NCBI RefSeq assembly: GCF_000417875.1
Contig: NW_006920878.1
Location: forward strand, 862,634-892,596
Length of the DNA stretch: 29,963 nucleotides
Direction of reading: 5' to 3'
From: Pseudozyma flocculosa PF-1
Lineage: Eukaryota; Basidiomycota; Ustilaginomycetes; Ustilaginales; Ustilaginaceae
The translations under genes were made by a program, and so were the position numbers. The first letter of the stretch is position 1. Every line of letters begins with the position of its first letter. Below the pieces are notes generated by a model. That model had not been told where the DNA came from. It worked only from the letters and a program-made list of their open reading frames with translations, and searched no databases. Of this stretch, positions 18,671 to 28,897 are shown one piece after another.

Positions 18671-20402
18671 GATGCCGATCCTTCAAGGTCAAGCGCCTGC
18701 ACTCGTGGGGGCCAACGCGCGTCGGCCAACCTCGAGGCCCACCAACATGCTGCAGGACTTCGAGACGATCCGCAACCTTGATGCCACGGCGCCGGTGGAC
18801 CAGGTGACGCCCGAGCAAAAGGCCGTCTTTATGCGCATCCTCGACGCGCTGCCGTCGCAGCACTGGGACGAGATCCGCCGCCGCATGGGGCACAACGGCT
18901 TCCCGCAGCTGCCTCCGCCGCAGGGCCGCCACCAGCTGACCATGACGCACGTCCAGTACTTTGCCAAGGCGTTCGAGATGCCCGTCGTGCTGTTCGCTGC
19001 CACCTTCACGATTGTGGCCGAGGAGGCCATCCCGGACGAGATCCGCAACATGCCGTACGGCGGCGCCGTGGCGCTCAACTCGTCGCTCATCAAGGAGCTG
19101 CTGCTGCGCACGGCCCTCTACATGCTCATCGCCTGCTCGGTGCCTCGGCCCGTGGAGCCGGCGCCCGCACCGGAACCGCCGCCGATTGCCGCCAGCGACG
19201 AGCTGGCCCGGCAGATCCTGGGCGACGTCGCCAAGTCGAATGCGTGGCTCGAGCGGATCCGGGGCCTGAGGCACACCCACCTCGGCCACTTGGCCGAGAG
19301 GGCGCTCCAGGCGCCCACTTTGGAGCAGCGCATCATGACTATGATGAGCGTCGAGAGGCTCGTCGTCGATCTGCTGCGGCGGCATAAGGAGCACCATTAT
19401 CAGCAGCAACAGCAGCAGCAGCACGGCGGTGTGGGCAGGGCAACGTCGGCATCGGCGTCGGCGGCACCCGGAGCTCCGAGCCCTGGCCAGGCGCAGCAGC
19501 CGCAGCAGCCGTTGACACAGCAGCCGAAACAGCAGCCGACACAGCAGCCGACACAGCAGCCGACACAGCAGCAACCCGCACATGCGCCAGCGCAGGGGTC
19601 GCAGCAAGCGCACGCCACACAGACAGCTCGAGCTCGAGCCTCGTCTTCTGAAACTCGCGCCAGCCCAGGGGCAGGGGCGGCCGCTGCGGCAGCAGAGAAG
19701 AAGAAAAAGGCCGTCGGTGCTACAGTGGCTGATCTGATGCGCCTCACTCGGAACCATCCGCTGGCAGCGGGCAGCCCGACGGCCGTGCCCGTGTGGCGCA
19801 ACGAGCTGCGCAGGCTCGATGCCATGACCAAGGCGCGCAAGCCTCGTTCCAGCAACGCCTCGAGCGTCGGTGGCGCTTCCACGGCGGCCGACGCTGCCGC
19901 AGGCTCGCCATCGGCCATGTCAGGCTTTGGCACTCCCGGCGGCGGCGGCGGCGGCGGCTTCGACTCTCCTTCTCCCGCGCCGGCAGCGTTCAACGGGTTC
20001 GGGAGCCAGCCTGTCGGGATGCAGATGCCGAGCAACATGGGCGGCAGCGCCAGCAGCAGCAGCAGCAGCTTTGCGCCTGCCTCGGTGCCATCGACTGCCC
20101 CTCCTACGGCGCCGCCCTCGGTCCAAGAGGCCGTCGCCGCGGCGCCGACCCGGTACGGGCCCAAGCCCGAGCAGCGCTGCGCCATCTGCCTGGGGCCGTT
20201 CCACTTTGCCAACCGGTGCCCGACGATGCAGGACGTGTCGCTGGCCTCGATGCGCTGGCACGAGCTCGTCGAGCAGGCGCGCCTCGACCGCGACGACGAC
20301 AAGCTGCGCACCACGCTCAAGGTCATGACGATCAAGCTCAACTCGCTGCGCAACGCCGCGGGCCTCGAGCGCGTCGAGGTGCCGTCCGGGCTGCTCGCAT
20401 AG
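12320..20402 (+). CDS. CHD/Mit1-class chromatin remodelling ATPase
   Basis: Exons 12320-17647 and 17769-20402 (intron 17648-17768, GTGAGT...CCGCAG, phase 0) give 2,653 residues. Residues 1-760 are disordered, with acidic Asp/Glu blocks and basic RRxR patches. Residues 768-1014 hold many paired cysteines (C772/C775, C852/C855, C912/C915, C922/C925, C964/C967, C1011/C1014) in PHD-like zinc fingers. Two chromodomain-like segments follow: YLVKFKERSF...WVPHDWL near 1057 and MLVKWQDIGYERSTWED near 1228. The Snf2 ATPase has DEMGLGKT (1329-1336), a DEGQ box (1446), STRAGGVGINL (1709) and HRIGQ (1745). The C-terminal 880 residues include an 11-Gln run and a zinc knuckle (C2580, C2583, H2588, C2593). 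PHD plus double chromodomain plus Snf2 is the CHD3/4 layout; in fungi the counterpart is Mit1 of SHREC, which slides nucleosomes in heterochromatin. The class is firm; Mit1 orthology is inferred. Confidence 0.93.
18636..18668 (+). repeat. CAG repeat coding 11 glutamines
   Basis: Eleven uninterrupted CAG codons encode residues 2066-2076 of the remodeller. A second Gln-rich stretch with QQPT units lies near 19500-19580. The pure CAG run should be length-variable between strains. Confidence 0.95.
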
Positions 20403-20678
20403 TAGTGTGTCACTCCTGGCTGGACGGCGGCGGTGGCAGTCGCGGAGAGCGAAGGATCGGCACGTACAGTACAGCGCAGGCTCATGTGGCGGGCGGGCAA
20501 GCAAGCAGGCGAGGAAGAGACCCATGCTGAGCTGAGAGGCAGGCCGGGCTATATCGTCATATCACTCCAAGTCGTCCATTTGCCGACCGCTCTGTGTGCA
20601 TGTGTGCGTGCGCGCTTCGAGGCGGGAGAAGGCATCCACGACGGCGTCCGTGCCCACGTCGCGTCGGACCCACCTAAC

Positions 20679-22823
20679 CTAGACCGAGCTACCGACCCAC
20701 TTGACCAAGCCCGCCGGCAACCCGCCCACCTTCTCCCTCTCCTTGACGATGCGGACGATATCCGCCGGATCAAGGATACACCGCACCTTGACAAATTCCT
20801 GGCCCACGCCCGTCGCTATCCCCGCTCTCCCTCCTCTTGCCGCCCCACCACCACCACCACCGGCAGCGGCTCCACCGGCGGTACCGGCACCGCTGGAAGC
20901 GGGACCCTTTATATCCAGAGACGCCACTGCCGAATCGACGAGAAAGATTTCGGAAGCCACGAGGGACTGGAAGGCCAGAAAGGCAGTCCTTCGATCCGCC
21001 ACCGTCCCCTCGATTCCCGGAGCAGCTGTGAGGAGGCTGCGAGCCTTGGACGACCTCGACTGCCTACCGGCAAAGCGCCGGAGCTCATCGAGGCACATTT
21101 CAAAGTTGAAGACGGTCCGGTCGCGCGTCTGCACGTGCTTGGCCGCTACGAGGAGCGCGTACTCGTGTTCCGTCAGCGCCGGTAGCGTCGTACGACCCAT
21201 CCCGTCCGATACTGCGTCCGAGGCCGCTTGAAGGAACGTCGCGATCGGAAAGACGGCACCGTTCGCGGTGGGGGATAGAGCGGCGAGGGGAGGGAAGAGG
21301 GTGCGGTAGAGGAGGCGGATGTCGTTCGTCAGGTCGTAGAGGGCGCGCAGGATCTCGGCGTAGCTCGGATGCGTTAGCAGCGCATCGACGTCCCTGGTCC
21401 AGCTCGAGAGAAACAGCCGTCGTTCCGCCGCCGCCGCCGCCGCATCGTCGTCGTCCTGCCGTTGCTCTGACGTCAAAGGTGCGTCCTGAGCGTCGCCGCC
21501 GCCGCCGCCGCGGCCACCGAGGAGTGCACGCCGCGCCACCTGCTGGAACACGTCAAGCGACGCGGGCGGGCGCACGTGGATGATGCGGTGCGAGAAGCGC
21601 GACTTGACGCGCTTCTCGAGCAGGTCGACGGTATCCACGCGCGACGTGAGACCCACGACGGCCAGGCCGGCGCCGTAGCTGCCCGCCTGGACGGCGTCGA
21701 GGAGGCAGTACAGCAGCGCCTGCCGCGGCCGCGCCGTGAAGAGGTCGAAATCGTCGAGGGACACGACGAGCGGCTTGCGAGTCGAGGCGCCCGCCGCTCT
21801 CGACGACGTCGAGAGGAGCGAGATGATGTGCGAAATGATGTTGGAGAGCGACGAGAGGATGGCGCCCGCCACGACGTTTTCCTCTTCGGCCGCATCGGCA
21901 TCGTAGCCCTCGCCCCCGCCGTCGTCGTCGTCGTCGTCGTCGGGACCGCCGCCGAAGACGTGGTCGTCTGCCTCGCCATGGTCGCCGTCGCCGTCGTCGT
22001 CGCCGTCATGGTGCTCTGCGTCGCCCTCGGCCTCGCCTGCTCCGGACTCGGGCTCGTTGAGCTGATCGTCGATCTCATCGCGGATGTCCTCGTCGCGAAA
22101 CGCGCCCTGGCTGATGAGCTGCTGCGCCATCTCCTTCATGGCCGAACGGTCCGTCGTCTGGATGGACCCGGTGAGGTGGACGCGGTAGTAGTGCCTGGAC
22201 TGCACGGTCGCCGCCGTCGTTTTCGCGGGAGCAGCAGGCCGCGCGTCGTGTGAAATCTTCCGGAGCACGGAATCGAGGAGCATCGACTTGCCCGCGCCGC
22301 TGCTGCCGATGAGGAGGCAGCTGTTTCCCTCGCGTGCGGTGACGGAGGCGTTGAGCATCGTGTAGAGGTGGAGCCACTCTTCGCCGTGGCCGATGCACTC
22401 GGAGCCGGGAGGTTCCAAGCTTCCGTCGTCAGCCGTGGGGACGGGTGGAAGGCGGCCGCTGAGGATGGCGAGGCATCGGTCGCGCTGGGCGGGGAGGTGG
22501 CGCTGCAGCACGGGCAGGGGCAGCGCCGAGAGTGCCGATTCGGTCGAGAGGTGTATGCGCTTGGCTGCTCGGACATCGACGGTGGGCGCTGTGGCCTTGC
22601 TGAGCGAGTCGACCGGCTCTGCTGCTGCCGGTGTCGTCGTCGTCGTCGTCGTTGTCGTTGTCGTGGCTGGTGTGTCCTCTGCGGGCCGGGGAGCGGCATC
22701 GTGTGCGTCGGTCGATGTCGATGTCGATGCCGGCGCTGTTGCTGATGCTGGCGGTGCTGCGTGTGCTCCTTCGAGGCCATCGGCCGCATCGGCGTCGGCG
22801 CGTGCCTTTCGTTTTGGCGGCAT
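20679..22823 (-). CDS. ORC4: Origin recognition complex subunit 4
   Basis: A single-exon 714-residue protein with ATG at 22823 (MPPKRKARAD, a likely nuclear localisation signal) and TAG at 20681-20679. A Thr/Ala-rich N-terminus (1-80) precedes the AAA+ domain. Walker A is GSSGAGKS (173-180). HYYRVHLTGS (211-220) and the helix leading to QLISQGAF match Orc4. An Asp/Gly/Glu-rich insert (about 255-315) separates this from Walker B, LVVSLDDFDLF (352-362), where the usual Asp-Glu pair reads Asp-Asp. The stretch LLYCLLDAVQAGSYGAGLAVVGLTSRVDTVDLLEKRVKSRFSHR, quoted here only as a landmark, carries the sensor region, and a winged-helix C-terminal part follows. ORC marks replication origins and loads Cdc6/MCM in the nucleus. 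It converges on the remodeller, with 276 bases between stop codons. The upstream in-frame extension to 23102 is probably leader. Confidence 0.95.
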   Translation of the reverse strand: MPPKRKARADADAADGLEGAHAAPPASATAPASTSTSTDAHDAAPRPAEDTPATTTTTTTTTTTPAAAEPVDSLSKATAPTVDVRAAKRIHLSTESALSALPLPVLQRHLPAQRDRCLAILSGRLPPVPTADDGSLEPPGSECIGHGEEWLHLYTMLNASVTAREGNSCLLIGSSGAGKSMLLDSVLRKISHDARPAAPAKTTAATVQSRHYYRVHLTGSIQTTDRSAMKEMAQQLISQGAFRDEDIRDEIDDQLNEPESGAGEAEGDAEHHDGDDDGDGDHGEADDHVFGGGPDDDDDDDGGGEGYDADAAEEENVVAGAILSSLSNIISHIISLLSTSSRAAGASTRKPLVVSLDDFDLFTARPRQALLYCLLDAVQAGSYGAGLAVVGLTSRVDTVDLLEKRVKSRFSHRIIHVRPPASLDVFQQVARRALLGGRGGGGGDAQDAPLTSEQRQDDDDAAAAAAERRLFLSSWTRDVDALLTHPSYAEILRALYDLTNDIRLLYRTLFPPLAALSPTANGAVFPIATFLQAASDAVSDGMGRTTLPALTEHEYALLVAAKHVQTRDRTVFNFEMCLDELRRFAGRQSRSSKARSLLTAAPGIEGTVADRRTAFLAFQSLVASEIFLVDSAVASLDIKGPASSGAGTAGGAAAGGGGGGAARGGRAGIATGVGQEFVKVRCILDPADIVRIVKEREKVGGLPAGLVKWVGSSV

Positions 22824-23060
22824 CGTCTGTCGGTGTACGGAAGAGTCGGTGTGGTGGGTAGGCGGAGGGGAGAAGGAGAAGGAAGCAGGAAAGGGCGCCG
22901 CACGGACAGCCACCCCCTCCCTCCACCTTTGGCTGCTGTTGGTCTGTCTCTCTGCCCCGTCACGCCGACGCCTCGCTGCCACGTGCGCCGACTTCATTTC
23001 CCCATCAAGCCTCGGATCCGAAAATGTTGGGGAGGGTTGCTGCACGTGCCATTCCGCGCC

Positions 23061-23077
23061 GCCTGCCTGCCTGCCTG
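23061..23077. repeat. TGCC tetranucleotide repeat
   Basis: About four GCCT units lie in the ORC4 upstream region. Related TGCC/CCTG clusters occur near 24316-24342, 24756-24772, 26086-26105 and 27520-27540. Confidence 0.75.
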
Positions 23078-24315
23078 GCCCCGAGCTGCCCGCACCCCGC
23101 ACTCGACATTCCTGCGACGACGATCATATTCTCGCCAGTCTCACACACCCCTTGCATCCTTCGGATCTGCGTCACGCCGTCCCTGCCTTTCGCCAGCTCC
23201 GTGCCACGGGCCACGCGCGCCTGCCTTGATGATCGTCGTTGCAGTCCGACGCGCAGGGGCGCGTCCAGGCTACACGGGGGCAAGGCGGAGCCCCCTTCGC
23301 GGCTCCTCTCTGAAGCGAGCATGGCAAGGGACGGTGCGCTAGCGGAGCAAAGACGACGAAGGCCACTCGTCGCGACCGCAAGACTGGCCAGCACGATGCA
23401 GCGCAGTTACCTCGTTGATTGCGCCGACCAGCATCGATCGTCTCTCGCTGCCGCCCTGCCGAATCGCGGCGCCAGGACGGTGCGTGCGATCGACGTCGGG
23501 CGGCGCACGTTTCCGGTACGGTACGCGCTCGACGTCTTCGGACGGCCGAAATCAAGCGTGACAATGCGCTGCCAGAGACGTGTTTCGACCGCCCACCGCG
23601 ACGGGACCTCTTGGAGGGCGCTAAAGTGTCCCTGCGTGTCCGGTGCCGGCACGGGGACGACGACATCCATCGCGATGGATGCCGTGCGATGCAGCCAGCC
23701 CGACACTTCTAGACTGAGCGACGCTCGTTCTCTCCCACGCTAGGCCAGAGTGGCGACAGAGCCTTGCCTCGCTCCGCGTCACGAGTCGAGGAGCAAGACG
23801 CTACGCTACCACTCGCTGCCGCCGGCGATCGCAGATGAACCCCGGGTTGGACCCCGTCTCTGCCCGAAAGCTACGCAGATGGCGCCGCGCCATCGATAAG
23901 CAGGTCCACCGCATGTCGCGTCGAGCCTATCCCATGTACTCGCTCGTTCAGACCGTCTCCGAGGGGGACCGACGGGCGGGCAGCGTACCCGAAAGTCGGC
24001 GGTTGTCGTCCCATCGTTGGCCGATCGACGCTGCCCATGCCGTGAGGTGTACGCGACGTACATACAGTCAGCCAGAGAGCATGCTCGCCCCTCACTACGC
24101 TGCATTGTACTCGGGATCGACCGGGCAGGCTGCCTTTGCGGCGTATGCTTGTCGTTGTCATCCTCGCGGGCGTGGGTACGCACGGTACGGATCGTGTGCC
24201 TTGAGCTGAAGGCCAGGCAAGCAGGCAGGGACCGCGTGCGAGTCCGGCGCCGGCGCTCGGCTTCCGCTGCCGAATTGCGCCCACTGCGCCCGGACCTGCA
24301 GCAGGGCGTTGCTGC

Positions 24316-24342
24316 CCGCCTGCCTGGCTGCCTGCCTGCCTG
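24316..24342. repeat. Interrupted TGCC tetranucleotide repeat
   Basis: A run of GCCT units with one GGCT interruption, part of the family of TGCC/GGCA clusters scattered through the gene-poor interval. Confidence 0.7.
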
Positions 24343-25210
24343 CGGGTACGTTTGTCGGCGGTCAGAGGCGGTAGACAGAGGTGGTGCTCTCTCTCTGCCA
24401 GCATGGGCAGGGACCTATGGATCGCCCGCATGGTACGCCCAGGCTGGCTCGATCCATGGCTTGCTACGCCATGCCCATCGATCGTGGATCCCGGTGCAGA
24501 CCCCACGTACAGCGCGGCACGGCAAGGACGCTCTTGTTTCCCGGAACCGCTCTCACCTCGGCGGCTTTGCTTTTAGTCGGCGGAATCCAGGTCCAGGATG
24601 AGGCCAGGGCTGGCGATCGGACAGGTGGTCTGGCAAGCAGACGCCGAGGCGGTTGCGAAGTCGTCCCGTCGACGCGGCAGGCAGACCGGCCTGCTCTTGC
24701 TGGCGCTCCTCGTCGAGCTCGACGACCGCTCCGGACCCTAGCAAGCCGTCCTTGTACCTACCTGCCTACCTGCGCTCCCGGGCTGATTGTTTCTCGAGAG
24801 ATACAGTATTGGCTTGAAAAACGTTGCGTGGCCCTGCCGTCACGAGGAAGGGTCTCGAGGAGCCAGCCCGGCGGGGCATGACACTCCGCCGTGTACGCCG
24901 AGACTTTGTGGCCGGAGACGACGGCGCGCAAGACTCGAGCTGAGCCGTCGCCTGGCCTGGCCTGGGCGCGGCGGAGTGGCGCAACCAGCGACAGGGGTCA
25001 GGGTCGCGCACCCTCGCCCCGGCCGCCTCGTTCAGCCACCATCCGCCGTGCATCCGCGACAACCCTTCGTCTGGCTTGGCAAGAACCCCCACGCCACGCC
25101 ACGCCGGTCGGTTGGTCTCGTCAAGCAACGAGCGAGTCGAGGTGCCGGTGCCGTCGGGCCAGGCAACGTCTCGCGGGGGGAGTCACCCTCGTTCCTGGAA
25201 CATGCACCAC

Positions 25211-25250
25211 CCTACCCTACCCTACCCTACCCTACCCTACCCTACCCTAC
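25211..25250. repeat. Eight-copy CCTAC array, telomere-like
   Basis: Eight perfect CCTAC units, i.e. CCCTA repeats (TAGGG on the other strand). The common fungal telomere repeat is CCCTAA/TTAGGG, so this differs by one missing base per unit. It lies inside the gene-poor interval. Confidence 0.95.
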
Positions 25251-25845
25251 CTGCGTCTACCTCTGCAGCTGGATATCGGCGAGACGACCACCGGCGTCTG
25301 CCTTTCCATCCTGGCCTCTCCCTCGTCGTCGTGCGCCGGCAAAACTCCATCACCGTGCCCCCCGGTCCCCCGTACGGTACCGTACTCGTAGGGCACCGTC
25401 GAGAGCCCATCGCCTTGCATGCTGGTGGTGCTCGGGACGAAGGCGGGCCAGCTGTCGCCTGTCCCAGGGCATGGCACAGCAGCGTCGCCTCGCTCGGGTC
25501 CGAACCGAACCGAAGCGGTGGCAGTGCGTGCACAGCCATGGCCTGGCCCGGGGCCGACAGCGTGGCGCTGCGTTGGACCTGCCTCCCTTCGTGCCGAGCT
25601 TGTTTGAATTTGGCCCGACTGCAACCCTGCAGCCCAAAGCTAGCTGTCGGCCTGCAGGAAAACAACTGCAGGCTGCACGCTGGGCGGCTACAGGCAGGCG
25701 GCCAGGCGACGCCGGCGAGTCAACGCCCGCCCGACGTCTGTACCTACTGCAGCCGCCTCGCTCCGCCAGGGGCTACCAACACAAACAACACCGCCGCCAT
25801 ACCGTGCCACCGCGCACCAACCTCCGCCGTCGCCGTCGCCGTTGG

Positions 25846-25876
25846 CCTCGCCCTCGCCCTCGCCCTCGCCCTCGCC
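25846..25876. repeat. CCCTCG hexanucleotide repeat
   Basis: About five units of CCCTCG in the gene-poor interval. In the open frames that cross it, it would encode a Leu-Ala or Pro-Ser repeat, but none of these is a credible gene. Confidence 0.8.
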
Positions 25877-27140
25877 GCCACCGCCACCGTCCGCTCCTCT
25901 TGCCTGCGTACCCCCTGCATGCAGAGGACCGCAGACGCACACACGAGGTAGCAGCTCGCGGCTAGACGGGGACGGGCTCCGTGGACGACCGACTGGGCTC
26001 GGGTTTGCCCAGCAAGATGGTGGCCTGCACGCGCTGGAAAGCCCATCGAGGTGCCAACATGCTCTAGCTCGGGCAGGCAGTCAGCCGGGCCTACCTGCCT
26101 GCCTTGGCTTGTGCCACGCCTGCTTCTCTCGCTCGAGGCTCAGCTGCTCGAGGAGAAACGCCAGGACAGATAGAGGGCGAGCGAGACGGTGGCAGGGGAG
26201 CCCCTTTTGGATATGGCCCATCTGGCGCAACATTCGTGGCGACGGCCGCCCGCCCAGATTGCCGCATTGACCCCCGGCTGGCTTGCTTGGCCCCTTTTGT
26301 TCTTTCTCGTCCCGGAACGATTGGGCGCATCGCGGGCCTGGAGGCAGGCATGAGGCAAGGCTGGCTCGCTGGCTGGCATCCAAGGCTGGGCGCAATCACT
26401 CGTCGTCGGTGTGCGGGTAGGTGGGAGGGTGATCAGACCTCGAGCTTGCGCCCTCCTGTACGTACGTGCTTGCGCATGCCCATCCGCATGTTGATTGCCT
26501 GTCCTGTGGTCATCCCGGTAGCTCAGCAGCTAGCATGCGACCTGAGAGAACGAGACCGAGGTGGTGGTCGCTGTCCGTCCAGCGCGGCCCTCGCACTCGC
26601 ACACGCCCCAGCGCGGCCACTGGCACTCGCACATGCCCAGCAAGGCCACCACCAGGCCAAACCTACCACCCTCGACCCCTCCTCTGCCCATTCGAGGCTA
26701 GCTGGTATGGCGCCGCCCCCCACCTTGTCGACCATTGCCCCGCCGAGCAGGCGCGATACGAGGTGCCAGCGATGTGGATGGATCGATGGTCGATGGCTGG
26801 CTGGCTGCCAGGTGGGACCAGGCGGACCGAGCGAGCGGTCGGGGCTCCAGACCGGTCTGGCAGGCCGCCGTCGCCGCTTGCTCGTCCAGGCAGGGTGGTG
26901 AGGCCCGCCCGCTGCGCCCCAATAACGTTTTACTCGCTGGCGCGCTGGCGCTGACGCTGGCTCTGGCGCTCGCCCTAGGCCTGTTCTGGCTTGGCCTGAG
27001 CGGGCCTCGTGCATGAAAGCGAGGCAGGCAGGGCCCGCGTGCCTGCCGTTGCCGCCCTTCCATATGCCGGCCGCCTGCTCGTCTTATTCCGTTCCTCGTT
27101 TCCGGGACGAGGCAGCAGGCACGCAGGCGGGCGGCAGCCC

Positions 27141-27160
27141 AGCGCAGCGCAGCGCAGCGC
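27141..27160. repeat. AGCGC pentanucleotide repeat
   Basis: Four AGCGC units. About 75 bases further on (27236-27260) is a GCGTT repeat, another five-base unit. Confidence 0.8.
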
Positions 27161-28897
27161 GATGATGGAATTCCCGACGCCGCTGCCGCTGCCGCCCACC
27201 CGCGCCCCGCTGCTTGTTCGTTCCGCCTTTGCGCGGCGTTGCGTTGCGTTGCTTTGCTTGTTGGTATGGCGTGGGTACAGTACCGAGCCTGGCACCGGAA
27301 GCAAAACCTTACCTGACGCGTGTCGTCTGCCGCTGGGCCCCCCTGCCCTGCCGTGCCCCGCCGCGCCCTGTCCAAGCTTGTGTATGTCTTGGCTGCCATC
27401 GGCCAGCGGCCAGCAGCACTGGCCTCGCCCTCGAGACCGACCCAACCGTGTCCTAGCCTCGCACACACACAACCCTCCCGCACCGCCTCGTCGGCGACGA
27501 GTAGTTACGCCCTACTGTAGCCTGCCTGTCTGCCTGCCTACGCCAGCCTGTTTGGCCGGCCAGCACCAGCACCATGACCGGCCTGCCCCGCACACCGCTG
27601 TCGGGTCCCTCGCCTCGTCTTTGTCGCGATCAACAACCGACGCCTCGCCCGCCCCTCCTCAAACTGGTCTGTGGCGCTGTCTTCGCAGGCCAGGCTGGCC
27701 CAGTCGCTCGCCACCACCTCCCGTGCCTAGCTATCTCGACCTCGCCCCGCATTGGCACCTCACCTCCTATCCTCCTTCTGCACCGCTGGAACTGCCCTAG
27801 TTCGCCACCTATCTGCTGCACCGCCACGCCAGCTCGCCTCCCGATCCCCTCGGCAACACAAACACGGAGAGAGTGAGAGAGCAAAGGGTCATACTCTGCC
27901 GCGCCGACGACGTCCTCTCAGGCCACCGATACCTCTGCTCGCGACCTCCACCATCCTGGACAGCTGCTGAGCATCGCCGCCGCCGCCGCCGCCGTCTTCT
28001 TCCTACTCGCTTGCCATCTCGAACCGCCAAAAGCTACACCTCTCTCCTCATCGACGAGGCTGGCCTGGCGCGACAAGGCCGCCACCCTACTTGCACACCT
28101 TGGTCCATCGCCACCCATCGTGCGCATTGTGCAGCCTGCGGCAAACCCACGTCGGCCCGTCTCGCCGCCGCCTTCGCCAACGCCACGCAACCCGACCTCG
28201 CCATCGACTGCGACCCTGTCCAAGCCAACCGATCATCGCTCCATCTCCACAGACCTACAAAGCATGCCGCGTCGTTCCATTCTTGGCCTCGCCCGCCCCG
28301 TCCCGACCTAGACCGCCCCTAGCCTGACCTATCCGACCACTCCGCAGGCACCATCCTCCATCGACCCTTGTCCTCCCCCCGACGCCCCGCTAGCAGACGC
28401 CTCGACTCCGTGCTTCGCGTCATCATCCCGCGCCCGCTTAGGCTCGCTCTAGCTGGTCTATCCGTCGCAACCGCTCACGCTGCGCATTCGCCGCTCAGCG
28501 TTTCAGCATCTCAATCGCCGCCCGTGTTGCTGCTGGATCTTGATCAGCTAGCGCCGCCCTCGTCTTTGAAGCAGCCACGCCAGCTCATCGCAATCTCACC
28601 ATCGTTCGCTTGCTTTGGACGCCCCCAGCGGACCAGGCGCGGTTCCTTCTCCTCTGAGCCTCTGGAACTTGACCATCCCGGATCGACCGCATGGGCGCTT
28701 TTGACCACTCCTCCCTGTCCGCCACATCTCTAACCCTCTCGCCTCGGCACTTTCAATACAGCCTCGCAGGAGCTCCTCGCGCGTCTTCGCTCCTTCTCGA
28801 CACCCGCAGCCCCTCGGGCCCCACCTCCTAGCCTCCCTGGCCCCTCGACGCTTCACCGAGGCAAACGCCTCTGGTTCCCCTCGCAGGCTGGCGGAGG

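Larger units (their letters stand above)
22824..28897. other. Six-kilobase gene-poor, repeat-rich interval
   Basis: No frame on either strand shows a domain, a conserved motif or a natural protein composition. Frames of up to about 390 codons occur (e.g. 24787-25965) but are rich in Arg, Pro, Trp and Cys and are matched by equally long overlapping frames. The interval should include the ORC4 promoter at its left end, with CACGTG at 22980-22985 and 23043-23048. At its right end is the leader of the gene starting at 28898, which becomes strongly pyrimidine-rich from about 27500. Between them are many short tandem repeats. A non-coding RNA or a long regulated 5' leader is possible, but I cannot show either. 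Confidence 0.5.

Noticed and set aside
17931..19757. 608-codon minus-strand frame over the second exon of the remodeller
   Set aside because: Leu/Arg-rich mirror image of the Gln/Ala-rich coding strand. The plus strand continues a conserved Snf2 protein and ends in a perfect zinc knuckle.
24787..25965. 392-codon frame in the gene-poor interval
   Set aside because: Arg/Pro/Trp/Cys-rich, crosses the CCTAC array, has several equally long overlapping frames, and shows no motif.
26517..26570. GGTAGCTCAGC resembling a tRNA A box
   Set aside because: No B box of the GGTTCRA type at a suitable distance, and no paired acceptor stem.
26698..27483. 261-codon minus-strand frame
   Set aside because: Rich in Arg, Ala, Cys and Trp, no domain, and overlaps other long frames on both strands.
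28368..28733. 121-codon plus-strand frame before the last gene
   Set aside because: Begins at TTG, not ATG, and lies in a pyrimidine-rich leader; no family likeness.
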